A stretch of 64,000 bases of DNA from Niastella caeni (GTDB lineage Bacteria > Bacteroidota > Bacteroidia > Chitinophagales > Chitinophagaceae), in contig NZ_STFF01000009.1 in assembly GCF_004834005.1 (NCBI RefSeq), forward strand, positions 26,649 to 90,648. Direction: 5' to 3'. The notes beneath the pieces are model-generated. The model was not told the DNA's origin and made no database searches. It was given only the letters and a program-made list of their open reading frames with translations. This document shows positions 34,006 to 44,678 of the stretch, piece by piece. Position 1 is the first letter of the stretch, and each line of letters opens with the position of its first letter. The position numbers and the translations under genes are program-made.

Positions 34006-37000
34006 ATGCTTATCAGATCATGGTTTTGGTTACCATTTATATTGCTATTCCCGCTATCCGGATATGCCCAGACCATGGTTCCCGATTTCTCTGCCAATCA
34101 AACTTCGGGTTGTGCGCCATTGAATGTGAACTTCAGAGACCTGACTACCGGTAATCCCCGGTTCTGGAATTGGGATTTTGGAAATGGCACCCTATCGAAT
34201 GTGCAAAACCCCACTGTAACCTTTTTTACACCCGGCACATATACTGTAACGTTGGTGGTACGCAATCCCGATGGCACCACAGGCATTACCAAAACAAACT
34301 ATATCACTGTTCATCCTTCGCCTACAGCCTATTTTGGAGCCAATCTTACCATCGGCTGTGTTCCGGTTAATATTCAGTTTACAGATCAAAGCAACTCCAC
34401 TTCCGGCAATATTGTATCATGGCTATGGGATTTCGGCGATGGCACCACCAGCACGGCTCAAAACCCGTCGCATGCTTATACCACCACCGGTTTCTATACT
34501 GTTAGCCTTACCGTTACCAGCAGTACAGGATGTAAAAATACTTATACAGTTAACCGCTACATTCGCATTGTTTCAGGGGTTAAAGCTGAGTTTGACAACA
34601 GCAAGCCGGTCAGTTGCCAGGCCCCATATGAGATCGACTTTACGAATCAATCGAGCGGACCAGGCAATATGACCTTTCAATGGGATTTGGGCAATGGCAC
34701 CAACTCAACGCAAAGCAACCCCAGTACTACGTATGCCGCTACCAATACTTATAATGTAACCCTTACTGCTACCAGCGAATTCGGTTGTTCAAACACAATA
34801 ACCAAACCGGTGGTTTTAAGTGGGCCAACCACTTCGATCACAGCGCCTGATACGGTGTGTCAAAATGCAAAAGTGTTTTTCGTCAATAATTCATCGGTGG
34901 CGCCACAAAAAACAATTTGGGATTTTGGGAATGGTCAACAGTCGCTCAATACCAACGACAGTACCATTTACCCAACGTCTGCTAATTATACCGTAAAACT
35001 GTTCAATACGTATGCAGAGTGTAAAGACTCTGCTATTAAAGTTATTTATGTGCGCCCCAGCCCCATGGTTGATTTCACAGCTGCCAATACGGCTGCGTGT
35101 AAAGCACCATTGAATGTTACATTCCAGGATGTTTCACCAGCGCCCATTACCAATTGGTTTTGGGATTTTGGAGATGGCGGTACCGGCAGCGGTTCCAACC
35201 CTACGCATACGTATAATGCCCCCGGCAGTTTCAATGTTTCTGTTACATTCACTGATAATGCAGGTTGTGAAGGAAAAATTACCAAACCGGCCGTTGTGCA
35301 GATCAAGGCCCCAACAGTGCAGATCAATACAGTTCCTGCCGGTGGTTGCGTTCCTTTCACCTATACACCCACCGCAACTGTAACAGCAATAGATGGCGTA
35401 GCTTCCTGGTTATGGGATTTTGGCGATGGCTCAACTTCTACCCAGCAATTCCCTTCTCATACCTATACCAGTACCGGTAGTTATGTAGTCAGGTTGACTA
35501 TTACTACTACTGGCGGTTGCACCGTAACAACCTCTGAAGTTGATGGTGTGAAAGTGGGTACGCCACCGGCAACTAATTTCAGCATGTCGGCAACTGATGT
35601 TTGTGCTTCAGATGAAATACAATTCACCGATCTGACGCCCCCGCCTGCTGATTGGTGGGAATGGGATTTTGGCGATGGCGGCTCATCTACCTTACAAAAC
35701 CCTGGCCATGTCTATAATGATTCCGGTACTTTTGTTGTTACATTAACAGCGTATAATAACCGATGCCCATCCATCAGCACCGGGCAGGCAGTGCATATAA
35801 AACCACCGATAGCAAGGTTTACACCCAACATTATATGCGGCAATTTGACGGTATCGTTTACCGATGGGTCAAAAACAGATCCTTCGTATGGGCCTATATC
35901 TTATTCCTGGACATTTGGCAACCCTGTAGTGGGAACTGATAATGTCAACCAAAACCCAACGTTCACATTCCCGGGGTATGGCATATACCCGGTTACACTT
36001 ACTGTAACAAACGGCTCCTGTACCAGTACATATAACGATACGGTAAAACTGGTTAAAGTACCGGCCAATTTCACAGTTCCCGCCACCGTTTGCAGGAATA
36101 AACCCTTTGATGTAATATCCACCAACCCCTCTCAATACGTTACAAAATATGAATGGTCAGTTGATGGCGCTCCTTTTGGTGTTGGCGGTGTTTTATCTAG
36201 TTTAGTACTTACCACGAATGGCTTACACAGCATCGGGTTGGTCATTACTGATATCAATGGCTGTACAGATACATTAATAAAGACTAATGCAGTAAACGTT
36301 ACCGGCCCGTTTGCCAACTTTACGGCATCCACGCCGGGCGGTTGTAAAAATGCGCCCATCACCTTTAATGATCATTCAACCACTTCGGGCAGTTTGGTAA
36401 AATGGACATTCAACTTTGACGATGGTAATACGCAGTCGTTTACCAGTGCGCCCTTCACCCATGTTTATAGCGATACCGGCTCGTATCTTCCGCAGTTAAC
36501 CGTGGAAGATAACCAGGGTTGTACTGATACCTACAAATTGACGGATACGATTTATGTTACTACACCAAAGGCCGATTTTACTTCCGACTATGATACCATC
36601 TGCCCAACATCGAACGTACAGTTTTCCGATGCTTCCTTTGGAAAAGGCTTAACGCATTTCTGGGATTTTGGCAATGGCGGTACTTCCACCATGAAAGACC
36701 CGGTTTATAGTTATGGCGGCAACAATGCTAACTATACTGTTAAACTGGTAATTACCGATCACGCCAGTTGTAAAGACTCAATAATCCGCACCAACTATAT
36801 TACCACATTAAAACCAGTGCCCGCTTTCGATATCCTGGATACGCTTACTATTTGTCCGCCCATTGAAACCAAATTTACATTCAGGGGCACCGACTATGAA
36901 TCTTTTGAATGGGATTTTGGCGATGGAGGCACTTCTACTTTAATGAACCCTACGCACTTCTATAATGCCTATGGCGATTATACACCCAAGCTTTATTTAT

Positions 37001-38337
37001 ATGGCTATGGTGGTTGTAAAGACTCTGCCAGCGCATCTGTGCATGTATATAATGCCGGCTCGGTCACCACACTCAATTTCAGTCCGACTGATGCCTGTAA
37101 TGAATTAACAGTGGACTTCAACGTCGTCACCATTCCCGACATGAAGTATGCCCTTCATTTTGGCGATGGCACATCCGATACCACCATGGCCACTACCTAT
37201 CAGCACTATTATGGTTCACCAGCCTTTTATATTCCTTATTTACAGTATACCGATAAACAAGGCTGTATTGCAGGCGTAAGCGGCGCCACTATTAAAGTAA
37301 TTGGCGCGGACCCATTCTTTGGCGTAGACAGGAACAAATTCTGCGATTCGGGCGTTGTTTATTTTACAAACTACACCATTGGTAATGATCCGGTGGTAAG
37401 CAGAACATGGGATTTTGGCGATGGCACTACTACATCAGATCCTGACCCTACCCACGTTTTCCAACAACCGGGCATTTATAAAGTATCACAATCCGTAACT
37501 ACGCAGCAGGGTTGCAGTAAAACCTTTTCAGATACCATCCTGGTGTACCGCACACCTGATCCGTATATTGCCGGTGACAGCATTGGCTGTTTAAATGAAA
37601 CCCTGAACCTGCAGGCTATGCTGACTGTTCCTGACACGTCTATAACCTGGAAGTGGACGATGAGCAACCGCCTCCCCGTATCAACGCCCAATATCTCCCT
37701 TAACTTTCAGAATAGCGGAAACTATTTGTTACACTTGCAGGCCACCAACCTGCTCGGCTGTACCGACTCTGCCAGTACAAACCTTTACGTACCGCCCATA
37801 CCAGAAATTACCGTAACCAGTGACCCGGTAATACCGGTAAGCACGGGCATCACTTTACCTGTAACGTATGGGCCCGAAGTTGTGAGCTATAACTGGACGC
37901 CAGCTAAAAACCTGAGCTGTACAGATTGCCCTAACCCATATGCCAATCCTAAATTAAATACTACTTATACCGTTAAGGTGTTTGATGAATATGGCTGCTC
38001 TAATACAGAAGACGTTACCGTAACGGTAGTTTGTAACGGGTTGAATTATTTTGTACCTAATACCTTCTCCCCCAATGGCGACGGGGTGAACGACATTTTT
38101 GCACCACGCGGTGTTGGTTTGGCGCGCGTGAACAGCATGCGCATCTTCAACCGCTGGGGGCAAATGGTATATGAAAAAATGAACTTTGTAGCCAACGACC
38201 GTACCCCAACCGGTGGCTGGGATGGCACTTATAAAGGGAAGCCAGCCAGTGCCGATGTATATATTTATATCATAGAATTTGTGTGTGAAAATGCCGCTAT
38301 TATTCCTGTTAAAGGCAATGTGGCATTAGTACGATAA
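34006..38337 (+). CDS. Giant PKD-repeat protein with type B T9SS C-terminal domain
   Basis: About 1443 residues from ATG 34006, which begins a clean signal peptide (MLIRSWFWLPFILLFPLSGY, then AQ); the longer frame from 33865 is rejected because its start lies upstream of the promoter. The body is a string of roughly 15 PKD-like immunoglobulin units of ~85-90 residues, about ten with a recognisable WDFGDG/WDFGNG motif followed by P-x-H-x-Y and ending in Thr/Val-rich strands. The C-terminus has the gliding-motility-associated (CHU_C) sorting signal: NTFSPNGDGVNDIF, IFNRWGQMVYE, GWDGTYKGKPASADVYIY. It should be exported by the type IX system and act as a surface adhesin. Confidence 0.93.
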   Translation: MLIRSWFWLPFILLFPLSGYAQTMVPDFSANQTSGCAPLNVNFRDLTTGNPRFWNWDFGNGTLSNVQNPTVTFFTPGTYTVTLVVRNPDGTTGITKTNYITVHPSPTAYFGANLTIGCVPVNIQFTDQSNSTSGNIVSWLWDFGDGTTSTAQNPSHAYTTTGFYTVSLTVTSSTGCKNTYTVNRYIRIVSGVKAEFDNSKPVSCQAPYEIDFTNQSSGPGNMTFQWDLGNGTNSTQSNPSTTYAATNTYNVTLTATSEFGCSNTITKPVVLSGPTTSITAPDTVCQNAKVFFVNNSSVAPQKTIWDFGNGQQSLNTNDSTIYPTSANYTVKLFNTYAECKDSAIKVIYVRPSPMVDFTAANTAACKAPLNVTFQDVSPAPITNWFWDFGDGGTGSGSNPTHTYNAPGSFNVSVTFTDNAGCEGKITKPAVVQIKAPTVQINTVPAGGCVPFTYTPTATVTAIDGVASWLWDFGDGSTSTQQFPSHTYTSTGSYVVRLTITTTGGCTVTTSEVDGVKVGTPPATNFSMSATDVCASDEIQFTDLTPPPADWWEWDFGDGGSSTLQNPGHVYNDSGTFVVTLTAYNNRCPSISTGQAVHIKPPIARFTPNIICGNLTVSFTDGSKTDPSYGPISYSWTFGNPVVGTDNVNQNPTFTFPGYGIYPVTLTVTNGSCTSTYNDTVKLVKVPANFTVPATVCRNKPFDVISTNPSQYVTKYEWSVDGAPFGVGGVLSSLVLTTNGLHSIGLVITDINGCTDTLIKTNAVNVTGPFANFTASTPGGCKNAPITFNDHSTTSGSLVKWTFNFDDGNTQSFTSAPFTHVYSDTGSYLPQLTVEDNQGCTDTYKLTDTIYVTTPKADFTSDYDTICPTSNVQFSDASFGKGLTHFWDFGNGGTSTMKDPVYSYGGNNANYTVKLVITDHASCKDSIIRTNYITTLKPVPAFDILDTLTICPPIETKFTFRGTDYESFEWDFGDGGTSTLMNPTHFYNAYGDYTPKLYLYGYGGCKDSASASVHVYNAGSVTTLNFSPTDACNELTVDFNVVTIPDMKYALHFGDGTSDTTMATTYQHYYGSPAFYIPYLQYTDKQGCIAGVSGATIKVIGADPFFGVDRNKFCDSGVVYFTNYTIGNDPVVSRTWDFGDGTTTSDPDPTHVFQQPGIYKVSQSVTTQQGCSKTFSDTILVYRTPDPYIAGDSIGCLNETLNLQAMLTVPDTSITWKWTMSNRLPVSTPNISLNFQNSGNYLLHLQATNLLGCTDSASTNLYVPPIPEITVTSDPVIPVSTGITLPVTYGPEVVSYNWTPAKNLSCTDCPNPYANPKLNTTYTVKVFDEYGCSNTEDVTVTVVCNGLNYFVPNTFSPNGDGVNDIFAPRGVGLARVNSMRIFNRWGQMVYEKMNFVANDRTPTGGWDGTYKGKPASADVYIYIIEFVCENAAIIPVKGNVALVR

Positions 38338-38361
38338 CCATTAATAACAAAAAACCCAACC

Positions 38362-39402
38362 ATGATCACCGGCTGCAGCTATAAACGATTTCTTGCCGGC
38401 TTTATATGCTCGCTGTTCCTGCTGAACGCAAAAGGGCAGGATATACATTTTTCGCAATTCTTTGAAGCGCCCTTGTTACGCAACCCTTCACTGGCCGGAA
38501 TTTATACCGGCGACTATCGCATCCAGGGCGTATACCGCGATCAATGGAACAGCATTACCAATGCATATAGAACAGGTTCGCTGAACGCAGAATATAAAAT
38601 GCCCGTTGGCGTCGGCAATGATTTTATAACAACCGGCATCCAGGCTTTATTTGATAAAGCAGGGACCGTAGGATTAACTACCACGCATGTTCTTCCCGCA
38701 CTTAACTATCATAAATCGTTGAGCAATGAAAAAACCATGTACCTGTCGCTGGGCTTTATGGGTGGACTGATCCGCAAAAGCATTGACATTACCAAGATCA
38801 CTACCGACAACCAGTACAATGGTGGCGGCTACGATGGCAGTTTGCCAACCGGGGAAACCATGTTAACGCCCAACTATACTACCTGGGACGCCAGCGTGGG
38901 CATGAGCTTCAATACAACATTTGGTCCTGATCAGGGAAACAGCTTATTTATCGGGGGCGCTTACCATCATTTGAACCGCCCGAAAAATTCCTTCTACCGC
39001 AATCGCAGTATAGAGCTGAACGCCAAGTATGTGGCATCCGTAGGCGTTAAGTGGAGCCTGGATGATTTCTCGGCCTTTACCCTGCAGGCCGATCACTCGG
39101 TACAGGGCAATTATACGGAAACGATAGGCGGCGCATTGTACTCCTACAAATTAGGGAACGATATGGATAACCCATTGTATACAGTAAGCGGCGGTTTGTT
39201 CCTGCGCTGGAAAGATGCGCTGGTACCGGTGCTGAAAATAGAATGGGCCAACCTGGCAGCAGCACTTAGTTATGACGTAAACGTATCGCAATTAAAAACG
39301 GCTAGTATGGGGCAGGGTGGGTTTGAATTATCGATCTCATACATTGGTTTCCTGCATCGCGATAACAGCAGTGAGTATAAAATGTTGTGCCCGAAATTCT
39401 GA
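38362..39402 (+). CDS. PorP/SprF family type IX secretion outer-membrane protein
   Basis: A 346-residue outer-membrane barrel of the PorP/SprF family, recognised by the signal peptide followed by QDIHFSQFFEAPLLRNPSLA and GIYTGDYRIQGVYRDQWNS, the hallmark opening. The rest shows alternating beta strands ending in FELSISYIGFLHR. Family members are commonly encoded right after large T9SS-exported proteins with CHU_C-type ends, and here the start is 24 bases after the PKD gene stop, suggesting a dedicated pair for its surface anchoring. A strong terminator ends the unit. Confidence 0.95.
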   Translation: MITGCSYKRFLAGFICSLFLLNAKGQDIHFSQFFEAPLLRNPSLAGIYTGDYRIQGVYRDQWNSITNAYRTGSLNAEYKMPVGVGNDFITTGIQALFDKAGTVGLTTTHVLPALNYHKSLSNEKTMYLSLGFMGGLIRKSIDITKITTDNQYNGGGYDGSLPTGETMLTPNYTTWDASVGMSFNTTFGPDQGNSLFIGGAYHHLNRPKNSFYRNRSIELNAKYVASVGVKWSLDDFSAFTLQADHSVQGNYTETIGGALYSYKLGNDMDNPLYTVSGGLFLRWKDALVPVLKIEWANLAAALSYDVNVSQLKTASMGQGGFELSISYIGFLHRDNSSEYKMLCPKF

Positions 39403-39414
39403 TAACAGGTTAAA

Positions 39415-39462
39415 CTATAAAAAGCGAAGCCTCTGCCATTTGGTGGAGGCTTCGCTTTTTAT
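39415..39462. terminator. Strong bidirectional terminator between porP-like gene and susD
   Basis: AAAAAGCGAAGCCTC at 39419-39433 pairs perfectly with GAGGCTTCGCTTTTT at 39446-39460. The inner bases TGCC/GGTG extend the stem with two wobble pairs around an ATTT loop. The A and T ends suit both directions of transcription. Confidence 0.9.
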
Positions 39463-39488
39463 TTCGCTAACACAGTTTGTACCATCTG

Positions 39489-41141
39489 CTAATATTCAGG
39501 ATTTTGTGTTAAGGCCGGGTCTTTCTCCCGTTCCGTTTGCGGTATAGGGAACAGATCAAACGCTGGCCGGTAAACCCGGTTTTCTAATAGAAATTTTTGA
39601 TAGGTGAAATTACTACCGCTTTTAGTAATGCGCATTCCATACGCGGAGGTTCCCTCCTGGGTTCCGATGCGCCACCGCCGCAGGTCCCAAAAGCGATGCG
39701 TTTCAAAAGCCAGTTCTATCCTGCGTTCGTGCCGGATGCGTTGTCGCATTTCTTCTTTTGTAAGACCAACAGGCAGCGGGGGCATCGCCACATTCTTACG
39801 GCCGCGTATCTGATTCACCGCATCGTACACACTTTGATCAGGTGCACTCAGGGCTTCGTTTTGTGCTTCGGCATAATTCAATAACGCTTCGGCATACCGC
39901 ATGAACACCCAGTAATGGCTGCCAGGTTTATACGAAGTGATCAGCGTAGCATTTTCATCTAACAGCTTGGCCACATAGTAACCGGTTTTGGTAGCGGCCG
40001 TATTATAATTTAAACCATCCACCCCGCTGCCTACATAGGTGTTGATCGTTGCAGTTCCCCATTTACGACCATTATAAATGATGGATTGATGAAAACGGGG
40101 ATCGCGGTCTGCATAGGGATTGGCAGCATTATACCCAGATGTTGGATCGGTAATATATTTGCCATTTTTCATTTCATATTCATCAACCAGGTTCTGCAGG
40201 GGCTGCAGGTTACCCCATCCCCCACCCTGGCTGGGTGGTTCTGTATGCCGTACCCAATCGTTATCTACTACCTTCCAAACCTGGTTAACGGTGCTTTGAA
40301 ATATAACTTCCGGCGATGTTCTGGTATGGAACAGGGTTTTATAATTATCATCCAGGCGGTACACGTTCAAATCCATTACTGCTTTGGCAGCACTGGAAGC
40401 CTGTTGCCATTTCTCTATATTGTTATCCGGATTATGCAACAGACTGGCGGCATACAATAAAGTGCGCGACTTCAACAGCAACGCCGCTCCTTTAGTTGCC
40501 CGTCCAAGATTTTCCGAACTATGGGTGGCGGGTAGTAATGCAGCAGCGCTATCACAATCTTTTACAATAAATGCAACCACTTCTTCTTCGCTATTACGCG
40601 GTAATTGCAGATCATCATCGATGCTTAATGGGGCATCCAGCAAGGGAACGCCACCATATCGTTTGTACAACTCTTCATAAAAAAAGGCGCGCAAAAAAAA
40701 GGCTTCGCCTTTCATTCTAACCTTACCCGCTTCCTGCCTTGCATCATTAACCGGCAGCTCATCGATATGCTGCAGAAAAATATTTGCCTTTCTGATGTTC
40801 TGATACGACTTGGCCCAGATATCGATCGGATTATTGGTAGGCGAGATCAAACCACTGGTGAAATTTATTGTACCGTAATTGAAAGTGTACGGACATTTAG
40901 CCTCATCACAGGCTGCTGCATACGTAAACGAGTATACCGGCATCCAATCGCCAGCACCAATACCGGTGTTATAGATATTAGCCAGAAAAGCATCTGTTTG
41001 CACATAATCATTAAATAGCTCTTTATCCGTTATGCCACCCGACTCAGCTTTATCGAGATAGGAATTTACTTTTTTACAAGCTGTTGTCAGGCTGACCAAC
41101 ATTATATAGCTGACTAACCAAAGTATGTTTATAGATCGCAT
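39489..41141 (-). CDS. SusD/RagB family outer-membrane lipoprotein
   Basis: A 550-residue surface lipoprotein (N-terminal hydrophobic segment, then LTTACKK with the lipidation Cys). SusD/RagB family features are the TPR-like region with IRKANIFLQHIDELP and KGEAFFLRAFFYEELYKRYG, and the C-terminal RHERRIELAFETHRFWDLRR, a block characteristic of the family. It binds the nutrient and delivers it to its SusC partner, which is encoded just upstream (gap about 70 bases). No CAZyme or peptidase gene is next to it, so the substrate is unknown. Confidence 0.95.
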   Translation of the reverse strand: MRSINILWLVSYIMLVSLTTACKKVNSYLDKAESGGITDKELFNDYVQTDAFLANIYNTGIGAGDWMPVYSFTYAAACDEAKCPYTFNYGTINFTSGLISPTNNPIDIWAKSYQNIRKANIFLQHIDELPVNDARQEAGKVRMKGEAFFLRAFFYEELYKRYGGVPLLDAPLSIDDDLQLPRNSEEEVVAFIVKDCDSAAALLPATHSSENLGRATKGAALLLKSRTLLYAASLLHNPDNNIEKWQQASSAAKAVMDLNVYRLDDNYKTLFHTRTSPEVIFQSTVNQVWKVVDNDWVRHTEPPSQGGGWGNLQPLQNLVDEYEMKNGKYITDPTSGYNAANPYADRDPRFHQSIIYNGRKWGTATINTYVGSGVDGLNYNTAATKTGYYVAKLLDENATLITSYKPGSHYWVFMRYAEALLNYAEAQNEALSAPDQSVYDAVNQIRGRKNVAMPPLPVGLTKEEMRQRIRHERRIELAFETHRFWDLRRWRIGTQEGTSAYGMRITKSGSNFTYQKFLLENRVYRPAFDLFPIPQTEREKDPALTQNPEY

Positions 41142-41209
41142 AGTAGTTAAATTATTGTCAATAGGAATAAAACAAGGTGAGTTGTGAATGGTGAGTTGTG
41201 AGTAGGCTT

Positions 41210-44200
41210 CTAAAAATCCGCCGACACACCAACATTCACTACCCGCAGTTGCGGATAAAAGAAACCTTTGCCGCTGGGCGCTTCCGGATCGTAACTGCCA
41301 TTCCCCATTCTATCCCAGGTATACAGGTTCATGCCGTTGGCATATATGCGCAATGATGCAATACCGGTATTTTTTGCGATCCGCAGCTTTCTGAATGTGT
41401 ACCCAATCTCTGCATTTTTTAACCGGATGTAGCTGGCGTCTTTCAGGAAAAAGGAAGAATATTCCTGGTGGTTATTGGTGTTTTGTCCGTAATGCAATGC
41501 CGGGTAGGTAGCGGTAGCCGCCGTTTCCGGCGTCCACCGGCCCAGGTGTTGCTCCATCACTTTTGCACCATTATAAAACTCCCAGGCGCCTTCGTGACTA
41601 AAGCGTGCGCTGTAATTGCCTGCCCCCTGGAACAACACACTTACATCAAAACCTTTCCAGCTAACATTTCCAGAGATGCCATATAAAAATTCAGGCACGG
41701 TGCTTCTTCCAATTGGTCCTTTATCGAGGTTGTCAATAACATTATCCTCGTTCAGGTCTTTATACTTTATATCACCGGGGATCAGGTTACCAAACTGGCG
41801 CGGACTGCTTTGTATTTCTTCTTTACTGTTAAAAAAGCCAATAGATGTAAATCCAAAGATCTGTCCTATTTGCCGGCCGGTTGCTCTTAAGTAATCATAA
41901 GGATAGCTGATCTCATCTTTAAAAAGAATTTTGTTCCTGGCGAAAGAACCGTTTGCCCGCAAGAAATAAGTAACATTGCCGATCCGGTTGTTATGGGCCA
42001 ATTCCATTTCAATTCCGCGATTCACTATTACGCCCATATTGGCCGGCGTTATATTAGCCTGAGGCACGCCCATAAGATCAGGTATAATGCCGCGGACAAT
42101 AAGAATATCGTTGCGTTTTTCGCGAAACACATCTATTGTAACATTCAACAGATTACGCCACAGCCTGGCTTCCAATCCAATATTCAGCTTACGCGCTTTT
42201 TCCCAGGTAACATCCGGGTTAGCCATAGCGCCTTCCTGCCTTCCGGGAATATAAGTTAACTGGTCGGTACCAAAACTATATCCATTACCAGTAACATACT
42301 CTGAAATAAACAACCAGCGTCTTTTACCCAGTTTGTCGTTCCCGGTTAAACCATAAGAAGTCCTTAGTTTCAGAAAATCAATAACGCTGTTATTTTGCAG
42401 GAAAGCCTCTTTAGAAGCAACCCAACCTACAGAACCAGCCGGGAAAAAGCCATACCGTTTATTTTTTGCGAAGTTGTCGGTACCATTAAAGCCTGCATTA
42501 AACTCGGCAAAATATTTATTGTTCAAATTCCAGGTTACTCTCGAAACAAGTCCCTGCGATACAAACGGGATGGTTCCGCCTATAACTTTTTGCTGGCGGT
42601 TCACTAGTAACAGGGCAGTAATATTGTGATCCCCAAACGTGCGGTCGTAGTTAATGGAAAGATCAAGCCAGGTGCTCCTGCTTTGTGTAAAGTTGCTATC
42701 AGGCGCCTTTAACGGAACGTCTAACCCGGTAAATGAATAACTCGAGGTATCGTAATAATCACCACTTCCTTTGTACAACGCGGTCCTTACTTCCTTGCTG
42801 CGTACAAGCGTACCTTTGAAATAACCATCAAAAGAAAAATTACTTTTCACAAACAGGCCGGGTGTAATAAAATCCAATTTCCGCATAGCCGTGAACATTC
42901 CCGATAAGGAAGAATTAAAGTTTTGCCTGTACCCGGTGGTGTTCACCAACGCAAAAGGATTGCCGCGCGTAGAACCGCCATAAAATCCGTTTGGATACTG
43001 TATCGGATATGCATTGGGTGGCGTTTTTTCGAGGTAATTGAAGATGTCATCGGTATTTACATTCGGCGCATTCTGGTTTTCAATGGCGCCAAACAAACTG
43101 AGGCCTACTGAAAAATCCTTGTCGAAATCTATATCAACATTAGAGCGAAAATTATAACGCCGGTATTTCAGGTTGGCATCATACTGATCGTTCTTTTTTG
43201 CTTTATACAGGCCATTCTGTTGTGTATAACCCGCATTCACAAAGTATTTAACCAATGGCGTACCGCCGCTGATATTGAAATCGGCCCTGGTCATCTGGGC
43301 CGGCTTCAACATCTCGCCCATCCAGTCAACATTGGGATATTTATAGGGGTCAGAACCGGATTCATATGCCTGCAACGCCTCGTCAGAATAAGGCAGCAAT
43401 GTCCCATTCGGGTTATCATTCAAATACGCTTCATTGGCAAGTAATGCAAAATGATAAGAGTTGAGGTATTTGGGAATGCGTGTAGCCGATTGTATGGAAG
43501 TTTGTACACTGGTGTTTATCCGGGGCTTGCCTTCGGTACCACGTCGCGTTTTAATAATAATTACGCCGTTAGCCCCTTTAACGCCATATAAAGCAGTAGC
43601 CGACGCATCTTTCAGAATGGTAACACTTTCCACCTCATTGGGGTCAAGCGCCGACAGATCAACCAAACCCGGATCTTTTTCTACTCCATCAATCGTTATC
43701 AGCGGTTCGTTGCTGTTGAGGGTAGCTCTTCCCCTGATGTACAATTCAGGTCCATCTGCACCTGGTTCGCCCGAACGTTGTACGGCTATCAGGCCCGGTA
43801 ACCGGCCTGTCAATGCATTGGCTATATTTGCTACCGGGCTTTGTTTGATCTCTTTAGTTGTTATGGAAGCTACCGCGCCTGTTTGCGCGATCTTCTTTTG
43901 CGTTTGTCCAAAACCCAAAACCACTACCTCGCCCATGGCCCCCGTATGTTTCATAGAGATATCGAATACCGCGGTGATACCCACCTGTTCCGTCACCGGT
44001 TCGTAACCAGCAGCCGTAAACAGCAGGATATCAGTGAGCTGCGCTTCAATTTTAAAGGAACCATCCTCTTTGCTCATGGCGCCTTTTCCAGTGCGCTGTA
44101 CCATTACATTTACACCGGCAAGACCCTCTTTTGTTTCAGCATCCCTAATTTTACCGGTTACCCAAATCTCCGTTCGCTTTTTTTCACCGGGTACCGGTAC

Positions 44201-44545
44201 CGGTGCACTGCGGGTGATTACAATATAGCCGCTGAATTCTTTAAAGGACAGCGATGTATTCCTGAAAATTTCCCTACATACATTTTCCAATGGCTCATTG
44301 GTAAACGACATTTGCTGTACCTGAAACAACTGTACATCATCCTGCGTATAAGCGAAGTTGATGCCTGTTTTTTTCTGTAACTGTTGCAGTGCTTTGTCTA
44401 ACGACTGATCATTAAATGAAATGGATACTTTGGTCTTTAATATTGTTTGCGCATAACCAGTGGCGCCCAATACCATACAAAATACCAATGTAAGCAGCAA
44501 GTTCTGGTAACCTGGACAAAGCTGTTCAGGAATCTTCTTTTCCAT
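41210..44545 (-). CDS. SusC/RagA family TonB-linked outer-membrane receptor with STN domain
   Basis: An 1111-residue TonB-dependent transporter. In order: signal segment, STN (secretin/TonB short N-terminal) domain at ~45-110 (VSISFNDQSLDKALQQLQKK), carboxypeptidase-like regulatory domain at ~130-205, plug domain (YIRGRATLNSNEPLITIDGV, then ESVTILKDASATALYG) and a barrel ending in VVNVGVSADF. An STN domain is what allows such receptors to signal to FecR-type anti-sigma factors, and the FecR and sigma genes lie just upstream. It is paired with the SusD gene downstream. Confidence 0.96.
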   Translation of the reverse strand: MEKKIPEQLCPGYQNLLLTLVFCMVLGATGYAQTILKTKVSISFNDQSLDKALQQLQKKTGINFAYTQDDVQLFQVQQMSFTNEPLENVCREIFRNTSLSFKEFSGYIVITRSAPVPVPGEKKRTEIWVTGKIRDAETKEGLAGVNVMVQRTGKGAMSKEDGSFKIEAQLTDILLFTAAGYEPVTEQVGITAVFDISMKHTGAMGEVVVLGFGQTQKKIAQTGAVASITTKEIKQSPVANIANALTGRLPGLIAVQRSGEPGADGPELYIRGRATLNSNEPLITIDGVEKDPGLVDLSALDPNEVESVTILKDASATALYGVKGANGVIIIKTRRGTEGKPRINTSVQTSIQSATRIPKYLNSYHFALLANEAYLNDNPNGTLLPYSDEALQAYESGSDPYKYPNVDWMGEMLKPAQMTRADFNISGGTPLVKYFVNAGYTQQNGLYKAKKNDQYDANLKYRRYNFRSNVDIDFDKDFSVGLSLFGAIENQNAPNVNTDDIFNYLEKTPPNAYPIQYPNGFYGGSTRGNPFALVNTTGYRQNFNSSLSGMFTAMRKLDFITPGLFVKSNFSFDGYFKGTLVRSKEVRTALYKGSGDYYDTSSYSFTGLDVPLKAPDSNFTQSRSTWLDLSINYDRTFGDHNITALLLVNRQQKVIGGTIPFVSQGLVSRVTWNLNNKYFAEFNAGFNGTDNFAKNKRYGFFPAGSVGWVASKEAFLQNNSVIDFLKLRTSYGLTGNDKLGKRRWLFISEYVTGNGYSFGTDQLTYIPGRQEGAMANPDVTWEKARKLNIGLEARLWRNLLNVTIDVFREKRNDILIVRGIIPDLMGVPQANITPANMGVIVNRGIEMELAHNNRIGNVTYFLRANGSFARNKILFKDEISYPYDYLRATGRQIGQIFGFTSIGFFNSKEEIQSSPRQFGNLIPGDIKYKDLNEDNVIDNLDKGPIGRSTVPEFLYGISGNVSWKGFDVSVLFQGAGNYSARFSHEGAWEFYNGAKVMEQHLGRWTPETAATATYPALHYGQNTNNHQEYSSFFLKDASYIRLKNAEIGYTFRKLRIAKNTGIASLRIYANGMNLYTWDRMGNGSYDPEAPSGKGFFYPQLRVVNVGVSADF

Positions 44546-44589
44546 AAGTTCGAGTCTTGTTTTTTTGTAGTAAATATTTGCTACCGATT

Positions 44590-44621
44590 ACAGGATACAG
44601 GGGCCTGATCCTGTATCCTGT
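44590..44621. repeat. 12-pair hairpin between fecR-like gene and susC
   Basis: ACAGGATACAGG (44590-44601) pairs with CCTGTATCCTGT (44610-44621) around an 8-base loop. On the minus strand, the direction of these genes, no T tract follows, so it is more likely an mRNA stability or processing element than a terminator. On the plus strand TTTGTTTTTA follows. Confidence 0.55.
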
Positions 44622-44678
44622 TTGTTTTTATAGCATTCCTGAACTGCTCGTTCAGGGGCGATTGCTGATGCCTATGTT

